A stretch of DNA of 9,577 nt, from the NCBI GenBank assembly GCA_002007315.1, contig LNZQ01000073.1:1-9577 (forward strand), in the 5' to 3' direction. How positions within the stretch are numbered: the first letter of the stretch is position 1; every line of letters begins with the position of its first letter. A program made the translations under genes and the position numbers. Source of the DNA: Epulopiscium sp. Nele67-Bin004. Lineage in GTDB: Bacteria > Bacillota_A > Clostridia > Lachnospirales > Cellulosilyticaceae. Of the stretch, positions 1 to 7,305 are shown piece after piece. A model generated the notes under the pieces. That model made no database searches. It was given only the letters and a program-made list of their open reading frames with translations, and had not been told where the DNA came from.

Positions 1-118
1 TTTATTTTTTTTATTTTTTTTAATTTTGTCTCAATCTGATTTCCATAATACGTCATTAGCTGGCAAAAACAGCTTCTGTTTGTTTTTGTTTTTTTTAAAT
101 CCCTATAGTAAAATCTGA
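1..118. other. T-rich low-complexity flank, probably not bacterial
   Basis: This stretch has long T runs at both its start and around 80-97, and it holds no reading frame that resembles the missing N-terminal ATPase domain of the downstream topoisomerase gene, which ought to lie here if the DNA were collinear. An in-frame TGA at 116-118 closes the topoisomerase frame. I infer that it belongs to the same foreign (eukaryotic) DNA as the right flank, but it is too short and too simple to be sure. Confidence 0.5.
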
Positions 119-199
119 TTAGAGTCTCCGAATTTATCATACATACATTATTGCACATTTAATTGTGGGCTTTATGTTGACTTTGCTACTAATTTATTA

Positions 200-1339
200 G
201 AATATTACCATAATTCAAGCTTTTTGGAATATGGCGGTTCGCCAGATAGAGCCGTAAAAAATGCTCTAATTTATAGCATTGACCAGTACATCAAATCAGA
301 GGGTTTATACACAAAAGATGAAAAAAGAATTACATTTGTAGACATACAAGATAGCTTGATATTAGTAACAAATTCATTTTCGACTATTACAAGCTATGAA
401 AATCAAACTAAAAAATCTATCACAAATAAATTTATTGCTGAGGCTATGCAAGATTTTATAAGAAGTTATCTTCATGTTTATTTTATTGAAAACAGAGAAG
501 AAGCAGAAAAAATTGCAAAGCAAATATTAATTAATAAACGTAGCCGTGAAAAAGCAGAACGTACACGTATAAACGTACGTAAGCAGCTAGGTGGAAGTAT
601 AGATATAAGTAATCGTATAAAAAAGTTTGTTGATTGTCGTACAAAAGATAAGGGCGTTAGAGAACTGTATATCGTTGAAGGAGATTCGGCACTAGGTTCT
701 TGCAAACTCGGTAGAAATGCAGAGTTTCAAGGAATTATGCCAGTCCGAGGAAAAATTTTAAATTGTTTAAAATCGGATTATGATAAAATATTTAAAAGCG
801 ATATTATAGTTGATTTATTAAAAGTTTTAGGATGTGGCATTGAAATAGACTGCAAACACAGCAAAGAGTTAAATACGTTTAATTTGAATAATCTAAGGTG
901 GAACAAAGTAATTATATGTACTGATGCAGATGTCGATGGGTACCAGATTAGGGCGTTAATTTTAACTATGATTTACACTTTAATGCCAACGTTGATAGAA
1001 GAGGGGAAAATATACATTGCTGAAACTCCTCTGTATGAGATTAATACAAAAAAGCACACTTATTTTGCATATTCTGAGAGTGAAAAAGTACAAATAGTAA
1101 ATAGACTTAACACGAACTATACGTTACAGCGCTCTAAAGGTCTTGGGGAAAATGACCCAGAAATGATGTGGCAAACAACAATGAATCCAGAAACTAGACG
1201 ACTTATTCAAGTGTTACCACAAGATGCAAAAACTACAAAAGAGAAATTCGACCTATTGCTTGGAGACAACTTACAAGGGAGAAAAGATTTTATTGCACAA
1301 TCGGGATATCAATATTTAGAACTTGCAGATATGAGCTAG
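200..1339 (+). CDS. parE: DNA topoisomerase IV (type IIA) subunit B, 5'-truncated
   Basis: ATP-driven subunit of a type IIA topoisomerase that passes one DNA duplex through another; it works with the A subunit encoded next door. Only the transducer and TOPRIM parts remain. Counting from the TTG at 224, the transducer QTK motif (ATP-sensing lysine) is at 61-63, the TOPRIM glutamate in EGDSA at 152, the metal-binding DADVDG at 234-239, and QRSKGLGE at 302-309. The frame stays open upstream to 119, and residues EYYHNSSF encoded from about 200 still fit the family, so neither the TTG at 224 nor any other codon here is a genuine start. Family members are about 640 residues, so roughly 260 N-terminal residues, including the whole GHKL ATPase domain, are absent. 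Assignment to topoisomerase IV rather than gyrase rests on recalled similarity to Lachnospiraceae proteins; such genes are often labelled gyrB. Confidence 0.88.
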   Translation, partial: EYYHNSSFLEYGGSPDRAVKNALIYSIDQYIKSEGLYTKDEKRITFVDIQDSLILVTNSFSTITSYENQTKKSITNKFIAEAMQDFIRSYLHVYFIENREEAEKIAKQILINKRSREKAERTRINVRKQLGGSIDISNRIKKFVDCRTKDKGVRELYIVEGDSALGSCKLGRNAEFQGIMPVRGKILNCLKSDYDKIFKSDIIVDLLKVLGCGIEIDCKHSKELNTFNLNNLRWNKVIICTDADVDGYQIRALILTMIYTLMPTLIEEGKIYIAETPLYEINTKKHTYFAYSESEKVQIVNRLNTNYTLQRSKGLGENDPEMMWQTTMNPETRRLIQVLPQDAKTTKEKFDLLLGDNLQGRKDFIAQSGYQYLELADMS

Positions 1340-1364
1340 AAACAAACGAATAAGGGGGAAAATT

Positions 1365-3488
1365 ATGATTATTAAGCAAAATATATCTGAAACTTTAGAA
1401 ACAAATTATATGCCCTATGCTATGAGCGTCATAGTATCAAGAGCATTGCCCGAAATTGATGGATTTAAGCCATCTCATAGAAAACTATTATACACTATGT
1501 ATAAAATGGGACTATTAAAATCCGCAAAAACTAAATCAGCAAATATAGTTGGACAAACTATGAAACTTAATCCACATGGAGATTCGGCAATATATGAAAC
1601 GATGGTTAGGCTTACACAGGGGTATGACGCCTTAAATACACCGTTTGTTGAATCAAAAGGAAATTTTGGAAAAGTTTATTCGAGGGATATGGCTTATGCA
1701 GCATCGAGATATACAGAGGCAAAACTTAGTAACATTTGTGAAGCGGTGTTTGGAGATATAGAAGAAAATTGTGTGGAATTTGTAGATAATTATGATGGTA
1801 AAATGAAAGAACCTGTTTTGTTACCTACAACTTTTCCTAATATTTTGGTAAACTCAAACCAAGGCATAGCGGTTGGTATGGCTAGCAACATATGTGGTTT
1901 TAACTTAGGTGAAGTGTGTGAGGCAACTATTGCCTACTTACAAGATGATAAAACAGATATATCACAATATATTAAAGCTCCTGATTTTTCAACGGGTGGT
2001 TCATTAATTTACAATGAAGCTGAGATAAAACATATACTAAACACTGGAAAAGGTTCTTTCAAAGTTCGTGCTAAATACCAGATTATGAAAAAAGAAAATT
2101 GCATAGAAGTGCTTGAAATCCCTTATACTACAACAATAGAAGCTATAATTGACAAAATTGAAGATTTAGTTAAGTCTGGTAAAATACGTGAGATAAATGA
2201 TGTACGAGATGAAACAGATTTATCAGGGTTAAAAATTACTATTGATTTAAAACGAGGAGTAGACCCAGAACTTGTTATGCAAAAGCTGTATAAAAGCACA
2301 CCTTTAGAAGACACGTTTAGCTGTAACTTTAATATTTTAATAGGTGGTATGCCACGAGTTATGGGCGTAAAAACTATAATACATGAGTGGTGTGAGTTTA
2401 GAAAAGATTGTGTAACAAAAAAATATAAGTACAACATTACTAAAATGAACAATCGCCACCACCTGTTATCAGGTTTGCAAGCTATTTTGTTAGATATTGA
2501 TAAGGCTATAGATATTATACGAAATACTGAACAAGAAAAAGAAGTAGTTCCTAGACTTATAGAGGCGTTTTCTTTAACAGAACTACAAGCAGATTATGTT
2601 GCTGAAATAAAGCTTCGACATCTAAACAAACAGTATATATTAAATACAGTTTCAGAACTTGATAAACTTGAAAAAGAAGTTAAGCGTTTAGAAGATATAA
2701 TAAAAACAGAATCTAAACTTAAACGAGTTATAATAGATGAATTAAAAGTTATAAATAAGAAGCATAGTAGAGAGCGAAAAACAGAAATAATAACTACAGC
2801 ACATGAAGTTCCTCTTACGCAGGCGTGCTTGATAGAAGATTATCGTTTAAGATTTTTCTTAACTGAGCAACAGTATTTCAAAAAAGTTTCGCTAATATCA
2901 CTCCGAAATAGTGGTGAGCAAAGGCTTAAAGAAAGCGATACGATAATTCAGTCAGCAGAAGCCACAAATAAAACAGACGTATTATTTTTTAGCAATCAGG
3001 CTAGAGTGTATAAGATGAAAATGCATGATATTGAAGATGCTAAAGTAAGCCAAATGGGAGTATATTTGCCAAATATACTAGAGCTTGACCAAGATGAGAA
3101 AATTATATTTGCTTGCCCAACAGTAAACTATGAAGAAACTATTATAGTTGGATTTAAAAATGGGCGTGTAGCAAAAATTCCGCTAGAGCTATACAAAACT
3201 AAAACTAATCGTAAAAAATTAATTAATGCTTATTACCCTAAAGAAGAATGTGTTGGTATTGTGCTTGAGCAACCTAATGAACTTGTTTATGGCGTAAGAA
3301 GTGACAATAGGTATTTATGTTTTGAAAGTAGCCAGCTTGAAACAAAACAAAAAAGAGATAACCAAGGTGATAAAGTTTTATTGACAACGAAAAAAGCACA
3401 CATGGTACAACTTGGGAGCGTAGATGCCAAGAAAGTACCGTATAAAAAATCTAGCTTACCTAACAACGGTAAAATTTTGAAGGAGTGA
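1365..3488 (+). CDS. parC: DNA topoisomerase IV (type IIA) subunit A
   Basis: Breakage-rejoining subunit, partner of the upstream B subunit; it cuts both strands of a DNA duplex and holds the ends covalently. The 707-residue protein starts 25 bp after the previous stop, with AAGGGGG at 1352-1358 as ribosome site. Residues 27-40 give the conserved ALPEIDGFKPSHRK block, and Tyr116 in RYTEAK is the catalytic tyrosine. The quinolone-determining region has Ser74 and Glu78 at the positions equal to E. coli GyrA Ser83 and Asp87, so no classic resistance change is seen. A conserved GIAVGMASN segment is at 167-175, and a charged coiled-coil stretch lies around 425-470. The C-terminal part (about 485-707) is short compared with gyrase A (usually 800 or more residues in total) and I see no canonical QRRGGKG GyrA box. 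That favours a decatenating, topoisomerase IV-like role, though annotation as gyrA is common for this group. Confidence 0.9.
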   Translation: MIIKQNISETLETNYMPYAMSVIVSRALPEIDGFKPSHRKLLYTMYKMGLLKSAKTKSANIVGQTMKLNPHGDSAIYETMVRLTQGYDALNTPFVESKGNFGKVYSRDMAYAASRYTEAKLSNICEAVFGDIEENCVEFVDNYDGKMKEPVLLPTTFPNILVNSNQGIAVGMASNICGFNLGEVCEATIAYLQDDKTDISQYIKAPDFSTGGSLIYNEAEIKHILNTGKGSFKVRAKYQIMKKENCIEVLEIPYTTTIEAIIDKIEDLVKSGKIREINDVRDETDLSGLKITIDLKRGVDPELVMQKLYKSTPLEDTFSCNFNILIGGMPRVMGVKTIIHEWCEFRKDCVTKKYKYNITKMNNRHHLLSGLQAILLDIDKAIDIIRNTEQEKEVVPRLIEAFSLTELQADYVAEIKLRHLNKQYILNTVSELDKLEKEVKRLEDIIKTESKLKRVIIDELKVINKKHSRERKTEIITTAHEVPLTQACLIEDYRLRFFLTEQQYFKKVSLISLRNSGEQRLKESDTIIQSAEATNKTDVLFFSNQARVYKMKMHDIEDAKVSQMGVYLPNILELDQDEKIIFACPTVNYEETIIVGFKNGRVAKIPLELYKTKTNRKKLINAYYPKEECVGIVLEQPNELVYGVRSDNRYLCFESSQLETKQKRDNQGDKVLLTTKKAHMVQLGSVDAKKVPYKKSSLPNNGKILKE

Positions 3489-3494
3489 TACTAT

Positions 3495-3713
3495 ATGATG
3501 GATGAATTGCTTTTAAGAATTAATGAATTGGCTAATAAAAAGAAGGCAGAAGGGCTTACAGATGATGAGCTTGAAGAACAACAAGAGCTACGTAAGCAAT
3601 ATTTGAAAATATTTAGAGGTAATTTTAAACAACAACTTGAAAATACAAAAATTCAAACGCCAGATGGACAGTTGCATCCTCTAAAATATGCTCCACCAGA
3701 AAATGCAGAATAA
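3495..3713 (+). CDS. DUF896 (YnzC/UPF0291) family small protein
   Basis: A 72-residue charged protein matching the DUF896 pattern: an N-terminal helix with INELANKKKAEGLTDDE, then EQQELRKQYLKIFRGNF, as in B. subtilis YnzC. Homologues are small helical-hairpin proteins. In Bacillus one sits beside the SOS cell-division inhibitor yneA, but no molecular function is firmly established as far as I know, and nothing SOS-related is visible here. Start choice: AAGGAG at 3480-3485, inside the last codons of the upstream gene, lies 9 bp before the first of two adjacent ATGs (3495 and 3498), favouring 3495. The gap to the topoisomerase gene is 6 bp, and the 3' end overlaps the next gene, so it is very likely cotranscribed with both. 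The C-terminal tail (PDGQLHPLKYAPPENAE) is probably disordered. Confidence 0.85.
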   Translation: MMDELLLRINELANKKKAEGLTDDELEEQQELRKQYLKIFRGNFKQQLENTKIQTPDGQLHPLKYAPPENAE

Positions 3714-4665
3714 GATAACAGAGTATTGTACAAGCTTGGGACTTGAGTTGATTGGATTTATTCCATACCGACGATTTACCGAGCTTGTACCTTATTTTTT
3801 GCACAGAAAAAATAATAGCCTTGAAATAGAGTTTGAAGAAGCTGACATTGAAAAACGAATAGACGCTAAATATCAAATGGAAGGTGTAAAAACTATTATT
3901 AGTATAGCATTTCCATACAATGATAATCAAAGTGTTAATAATGGTTTTTCTATTTATACTCAGAGATTAGATTATCATATTGTTGTAAAAAGTTATTTGG
4001 ATAAAATATGTGAGCATATATCTACTCTAGGCGGGGAAGCGATAGGGTTAGTTGATAGCAACCCGTTACCAGAGCGGTATATAGCATATTTAGCAGGACT
4101 AGGGACTATTGGCAAAAATAATTTGTTAATTACTAAAAAATATGGCTCATACGTATTTTTAGGCGAAATTTTGACAAATTTAAGTATAAATTGTGAAGAA
4201 AAAAACGATATTAAAAATATTTTAACTTATAGTCAATGTGGCACTTGCCAAGTTTGTGAATATAAATGCCCATCTAATTGCACTCAAAATGCAAACACAA
4301 GTAAATGTTTGTCGTATTTAACGCAAAAAAAGCATATTACGCTAGATGAAATAAGTTTGTTGCAAGGAAATATTTTTGGTTGTGATTTGTGCCAAATAAA
4401 TTGCCCTCAAAATCAACAAATAAATTATAGTACAGTTGATGATTTTAAGTCGCTTGATTATATGGCTAACCCGTATCATAATTATGCGACAATAGACAAC
4501 AAATTTTTTAGAGATTACTTGAAAAAAACTTCATGTGGCTGGCGTGGGAAAAATATAATCCAAAGAAATGCCATAATTGCTATGGATAGAGCTAACCAAA
4601 ATATTACACAACTGGATATTAATTCCCAATATGTTAAAGATTATGTCACTATGTTAAAGTTATAA
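3703..4665 (+). CDS. queG: epoxyqueuosine reductase QueG
   Basis: Cobalamin-dependent iron-sulfur enzyme that reduces epoxyqueuosine to queuosine in the wobble position of tRNAs with GUN anticodons (cytoplasmic). Numbering from the ATG at 3703 (320 residues): VDSNPLPER at 117-125 carries the conserved catalytic aspartate (118), followed by the family block GLGTIGKNNLLI and GEILTN. Two ferredoxin-like cluster motifs follow: C179xxC182xxC185xxxC189P, and C227xxC230xxxC234P. The end (RGKNIIQRNAIIAM) is only the beginning of the HEAT-like tail seen in longer homologues, so this is a short version. An in-frame ATG at 3688 would add five residues. Neither start has a clear ribosome site; 3703 fits the usual family N-terminus better. 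The gene overlaps the DUF896 gene by 11 bp, suggesting translational coupling. No other queuosine gene is in the window. Confidence 0.92.
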   Translation: MQNKITEYCTSLGLELIGFIPYRRFTELVPYFLHRKNNSLEIEFEEADIEKRIDAKYQMEGVKTIISIAFPYNDNQSVNNGFSIYTQRLDYHIVVKSYLDKICEHISTLGGEAIGLVDSNPLPERYIAYLAGLGTIGKNNLLITKKYGSYVFLGEILTNLSINCEEKNDIKNILTYSQCGTCQVCEYKCPSNCTQNANTSKCLSYLTQKKHITLDEISLLQGNIFGCDLCQINCPQNQQINYSTVDDFKSLDYMANPYHNYATIDNKFFRDYLKKTSCGWRGKNIIQRNAIIAMDRANQNITQLDINSQYVKDYVTMLKL

Positions 4666-4696
4666 CAAAAAAAATGTATATTTTTCTATTTTTCTC

Positions 4697-4725
4697 TTGA
4701 TATTATTTGGAAAAATGAGTATAAT
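4697..4725 (+). promoter_or_regulatory. Sigma-70/SigA-type promoter of the glycolytic cluster
   Basis: TTGATA at 4697-4702 and a perfect TATAAT at 4720-4725 are separated by exactly 17 bp, one mismatch from consensus. It sits in the 206-bp gap after queG. The expected start of transcription near 4732 gives an untranslated leader of about 140 nt before gap. A strong housekeeping promoter fits a highly expressed glycolytic operon. The start site is inferred, not observed. Confidence 0.8.
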
Positions 4726-4794
4726 AAATAAAGAGAAAAACAAATGGACAACATTGGAAGTTTGACAAAAAATTATTTTATTTTTTAGGTATCA

Positions 4795-4829
4795 AGTCAC
4801 CGATTTAGTAACATACTAATGACGTGATT
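4795..4829 (+). repeat. Two-tier palindrome in the gap leader
   Basis: TTAGTA (4805-4810) and TACTAA (4814-4819) form a perfect 6-bp dyad around ACA. It is nested inside AGTCAC (4795-4800) and GTGATT (4824-4829), which pair with one G-U wobble, separated from the inner stem by a symmetric 4 x 4 internal loop. It lies about 60-100 nt downstream of the predicted transcription start and 42 bp before the gap ATG. It could be an operator or an mRNA leader hairpin; no known regulator site is recognised. Confidence 0.45.
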
Positions 4830-4856
4830 GTATATAAAACACAAACGTATATTTCT

Positions 4857-4863
4857 AAGGAGG
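4857..4863 (+). promoter_or_regulatory. Ribosome binding site that fixes the gap start
   Basis: AAGGAGG, a full match to the anti-Shine-Dalgarno core, lies 8 bp before the ATG at 4872. It rules out the longer in-frame reading that begins at 4824, whose extra 16 residues are encoded across this site and are foreign to the GAPDH family. Confidence 0.9.
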
Positions 4864-4871
4864 ATTTATCA

Positions 4872-5879
4872 ATGGCAGTAAAAGTAGCAATTAATGGTTT
4901 TGGACGTATCGGTCGTCTTGCATTTAGACAAATGTTTGGAGCAGAAGGATACGAAGTAGTAGCAATAAATGACTTAACAGATCCTAAGATGTTAGCACAT
5001 CTTTTAAAGTATGATTCAGCACAAGGTAAATACGCTTTAGCACACACAGTAGAAGCTAAAGAAGATTCAATCGTTGTTGATGGACAAGAAATCAAAATTT
5101 ATGCTCAAAGAGATGCAAAAGACCTTCCATGGGGAGACTTAGCAGTAGACGTAGTACTTGAGTGTACTGGTTTCTACGTAACTAAAGCTAAATCTGAAGC
5201 ACACATCGCAGCAGGAGCTAAAAAAGTTGTTATTTCTGCACCAGCAGGAAACGACCTTCCAACAGTTGTATTTGGAGTAAACGAAGACATCTTAAAAGCT
5301 GATGATACTATCATCTCTGCAGCGTCTTGTACTACAAACTGTTTAGCACCAATGGCTAAAGCATTAAACGACTTAGCTACAATCGAAAAAGGATTTATGA
5401 CTACTATTCACGCTTACACAGGTGACCAAATGACATTAGACGGTCCTCACTCTAAAGGTGATTTAAGAAGAGCACGTGCTGGAGCTGTAAACATCGTTCC
5501 TAACTCAACAGGTGCTGCAAAAGCTATCGGTCTAGTTATTCCAGAATTAAACGGAAAATTAGATGGAGCTGCTCAACGTGTTCCAGTTCCAACTGGTTCA
5601 TTAACTGAGTTAGTAGCTGTAGTTAACGGAACTGTAACAGCTGATCAAGTTAACGAAGCTATGAAAGCTGCTGCTAACGATTCTTTCGGATACACTGAAG
5701 AAGAATTAGTATCAAGCGATATCATCGGATCAACTTTCGGATCATTATTTGATGCAACTCAAACAAAAGTTCAAGCTCTTGGAGATAAATCTTTAGTTAA
5801 AGTTGTTTCTTGGTATGACAATGAAAACTCTTACACAAGCAACATGGTTAGAACTATCAAATATTTTGCTGAACTGTAA
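4872..5879 (+). CDS. gap: glyceraldehyde-3-phosphate dehydrogenase, type I
   Basis: Oxidises and phosphorylates glyceraldehyde-3-phosphate to 1,3-bisphosphoglycerate with NAD+, a cytoplasmic homotetramer in glycolysis. The 335-residue length is normal. The Rossmann motif INGFGRIGR is at 7-15; Asp34 in AINDL is the usual NAD-preferring acidic residue; SCTTNC at 152-157 holds catalytic Cys153; and His180 in [10 protein letters not shown] is the activating histidine. The C-terminal WYDNENSY block (314-321) is intact. The gene is first in the gap-pgk-tpiA-gpmI cluster and follows its own near-consensus promoter. No cggR repressor gene, common upstream of gap in Bacilli, is present. Codons are strongly skewed (ATC well represented, ATA nearly absent) compared with the topoisomerase genes, as expected for a highly expressed protein. 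Confidence 0.98.
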   Translation: MAVKVAINGFGRIGRLAFRQMFGAEGYEVVAINDLTDPKMLAHLLKYDSAQGKYALAHTVEAKEDSIVVDGQEIKIYAQRDAKDLPWGDLAVDVVLECTGFYVTKAKSEAHIAAGAKKVVISAPAGNDLPTVVFGVNEDILKADDTIISAASCTTNCLAPMAKALNDLATIEKGFMTTIHAYTGDQMTLDGPHSKGDLRRARAGAVNIVPNSTGAAKAIGLVIPELNGKLDGAAQRVPVPTGSLTELVAVVNGTVTADQVNEAMKAAANDSFGYTEEELVSSDIIGSTFGSLFDATQTKVQALGDKSLVKVVSWYDNENSYTSNMVRTIKYFAEL

Positions 5880-5896
5880 GAATTTAGTAAGGTCCT

Positions 5897-5931
5897 AAAA
5901 GGGTCCAGTCTTTAGGGCTGGCCCTTTTTTT
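5897..5931 (+). terminator. Factor-independent terminator between gap and pgk
   Basis: An 11-bp stem pairs AAAAGGG-CCAG (5897-5908, with T5904 bulged) with CTGGCCCTTTT (5918-5928) around a 9-nt loop, and a run of seven T occupies 5925-5931. It lies 17 bp after the gap stop and inside an otherwise co-directional operon. It probably either stabilises the 3' end of a gap-only transcript or lets only part of transcription into pgk. An overlapping alternative helix is described in the findings. Confidence 0.8.
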
Positions 5932-5972
5932 ATATTAATTATATTAAATTTAATTTTGAGGAGAAATTTGAA

Positions 5973-7187
5973 ATGTTAAATAAAAAAACTGTAGACCAAT
6001 TAGAAAACCTACAAGGTAAAAAAGTATTAGTTCGTTGTGACTTCAATGTGCCATTAAAAGATGGAGTAATCCAAAACGAAAACCGTATTCTTGGGGCACT
6101 TCCAACTATTAAAAAATTAGTAGAAGCAGGAGCAAAAGTAATTCTTTGTTCTCACCTTGGTAAACCAAAAGGAGAAGCTAAACCAGAGCTTTCTTTAGCA
6201 CCAGTGGCTGAAAGTTTATCAAAACACCTTGGAATTACTGTTAAATTCGCAAACGACGATACTGTAACTGGTCCAGCTACACAAGAATTAGCAAACGGAT
6301 TACAAAACGGAGAAGTTTTATTACTTCAAAACACTAGATACCGTGGTGAAGAAACTAAATACGGAAAAGATGACGCAGCAACTACTTATGCAGAAGAGTT
6401 AGCAAACCTTTGTGACAAACAAGTTTTCGTTAACGATGCATTCGGTACTGCTCACCGTGCACACTGTTCAAACGTTGGTGTTGCGAAACTTTGTGATGAC
6501 AATGTTGTTGGATACCTAATGGAAAAAGAAATCAAATTCTTAGGTGAATCTGTTGAAAACCCAGTTAGACCTTTCGTTGCTATTTTAGGTGGAGCAAAAG
6601 TTTCTGACAAAATCGGAGTTATCAATAACTTATTAGAAAAAGTTGATACACTAATCATTGGTGGGGGTATGGCTTATACTTTCCTTAAAGCTCAAGGTCA
6701 AGAAGTTGGAAATTCTTTATTAGAAGAAGACAAATTAGACTATGCTTTAGAAATGGTAAACAAAGCTAAAGAAAAAGGAGTTAACCTTCTTCTTCCAGTT
6801 GACCACGTAATCGGTAAAGAATTCTCTAACGATACAGAGTTTAAAACTGTTGAAACAATTGAAGCTGGTTGGTCAGGATTTGATATCGGACCAAAATCTA
6901 TCGAAACTTTCAAAAAAGCTTTAGAAGGTGCAAAAACTGTTGTTTGGAATGGACCAATGGGAGTATTTGAATTTGAAAACTTCGCAAAAGGTACACTAGA
7001 TGTTGGTATGTCAGTAGCAGACTTAGCTGGAGCAACTACTATCGTTGGTGGTGGAGACTCTGTAAACGCTGTTAAACGTCTTGGAATTGCAGACAAAATG
7101 ACTCACATCTCAACAGGCGGTGGAGCAAGTCTTGAGTTCTTAGAAGGAAAAGAACTTCCAGGTGTTGCAGCAGCAGACAACAAGTAA
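5973..7187 (+). CDS. pgk: phosphoglycerate kinase
   Basis: Transfers phosphate from 1,3-bisphosphoglycerate to ADP, giving ATP and 3-phosphoglycerate; a cytoplasmic monomer. The 404 residues are slightly more than the usual 390-400. Substrate-binding residues are seen in VRCDFNVP (20-27; Arg21, Asp23, Asn25) and SHLGKPKG (60-67), the N-domain NTRYRGEE at 120-127, and [11 protein letters not shown] at 154-164. The nucleotide-binding C-domain follows with GGAKVSDKI (206-214), [11 protein letters not shown] (323-333), GGGDSV (359-364) and [11 protein letters not shown] (378-388). GAGGAG at 5958-5963 is the ribosome site, 9 bp before the ATG. It lies downstream of the gap terminator; no convincing separate promoter is visible in the 93-bp spacer, so readthrough from gap is the likely source of transcript. 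Confidence 0.98.
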   Translation: MLNKKTVDQLENLQGKKVLVRCDFNVPLKDGVIQNENRILGALPTIKKLVEAGAKVILCSHLGKPKGEAKPELSLAPVAESLSKHLGITVKFANDDTVTGPATQELANGLQNGEVLLLQNTRYRGEETKYGKDDAATTYAEELANLCDKQVFVNDAFGTAHRAHCSNVGVAKLCDDNVVGYLMEKEIKFLGESVENPVRPFVAILGGAKVSDKIGVINNLLEKVDTLIIGGGMAYTFLKAQGQEVGNSLLEEDKLDYALEMVNKAKEKGVNLLLPVDHVIGKEFSNDTEFKTVETIEAGWSGFDIGPKSIETFKKALEGAKTVVWNGPMGVFEFENFAKGTLDVGMSVADLAGATTIVGGGDSVNAVKRLGIADKMTHISTGGGASLEFLEGKELPGVAAADNK

Positions 7188-7201
7188 TTAAAACTTATTA
7201 A

Positions 7202-7245
7202 CTAACTTTTACACTGAATGTCCACATAGTAAGCTAACTTTTACA
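7202..7245 (+). repeat. 12-bp direct repeat pair in the pgk-tpiA spacer
   Basis: CTAACTTTTACA occurs at 7202-7213 and again at 7234-7245. The start-to-start distance is 32 bp, close to three helical turns. The second copy falls in the loop of the inverted repeat at 7219-7264. No family is recognised; it could be a tandem operator or the scar of a small mobile element. Confidence 0.6.
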
Positions 7246-7264
7246 AAAAAATGCTATGTGGACA
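7219..7264 (+). repeat. 11-bp perfect inverted repeat in the pgk-tpiA spacer
   Basis: TGTCCACATAG (7219-7229) is exactly matched by CTATGTGGACA (7254-7264), separated by 24 nt. There is no T run after it, so it is not a standard terminator. In RNA it would form an 11-bp hairpin ending 26 nt before the tpiA ribosome site, which could act as an mRNA processing or stabilising element; in DNA it could be an operator or a pair of mobile-element ends. Confidence 0.65.
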
Positions 7265-7290
7265 CAATTCCATATAATTTTATAAAAAAC

Positions 7291-7296
7291 AGGAGG
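7291..7296 (+). promoter_or_regulatory. Ribosome binding site that fixes the tpiA start
   Basis: AGGAGG lies 9 bp before the ATG at 7306. It shows that the in-frame ATG at 7258, which sits within the inverted repeat and would add 16 residues not found in the family, is not the start. Confidence 0.9.
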
Positions 7297-7305
7297 ATTT
7301 TTACC

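Noticed and set aside
1584..1598. Quinolone-resistance change in parC
   Set aside because: Ser74 and Glu78 are the usual sensitive-type residues for a ParC-like protein.
4668..4695. A/T-only dyad after queG as a terminator
   Set aside because: The A-run/T-run pairing has no GC stem and would be too weak; it may help but cannot be called.
4762..4767. A perfect TTGACA in the gap leader, a possible second promoter
   Set aside because: At 16-18 bp downstream there is only TTAGGT/TAGGTA-like sequence, not an acceptable -10, and the promoter at 4697-4725 is far better.
4824..5879. Longer gap reading from a start at 4824
   Set aside because: The extra 16 residues cross the Shine-Dalgarno site and do not belong to GAPDH; the ATG at 4872 is correctly spaced.
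7259..7286. TGGACA (7259-7264) and TATAAA (7281-7286) with a 16-bp spacer as a tpiA promoter
   Set aside because: Transcription would begin on top of the ribosome site at 7291-7296, leaving almost no leader.
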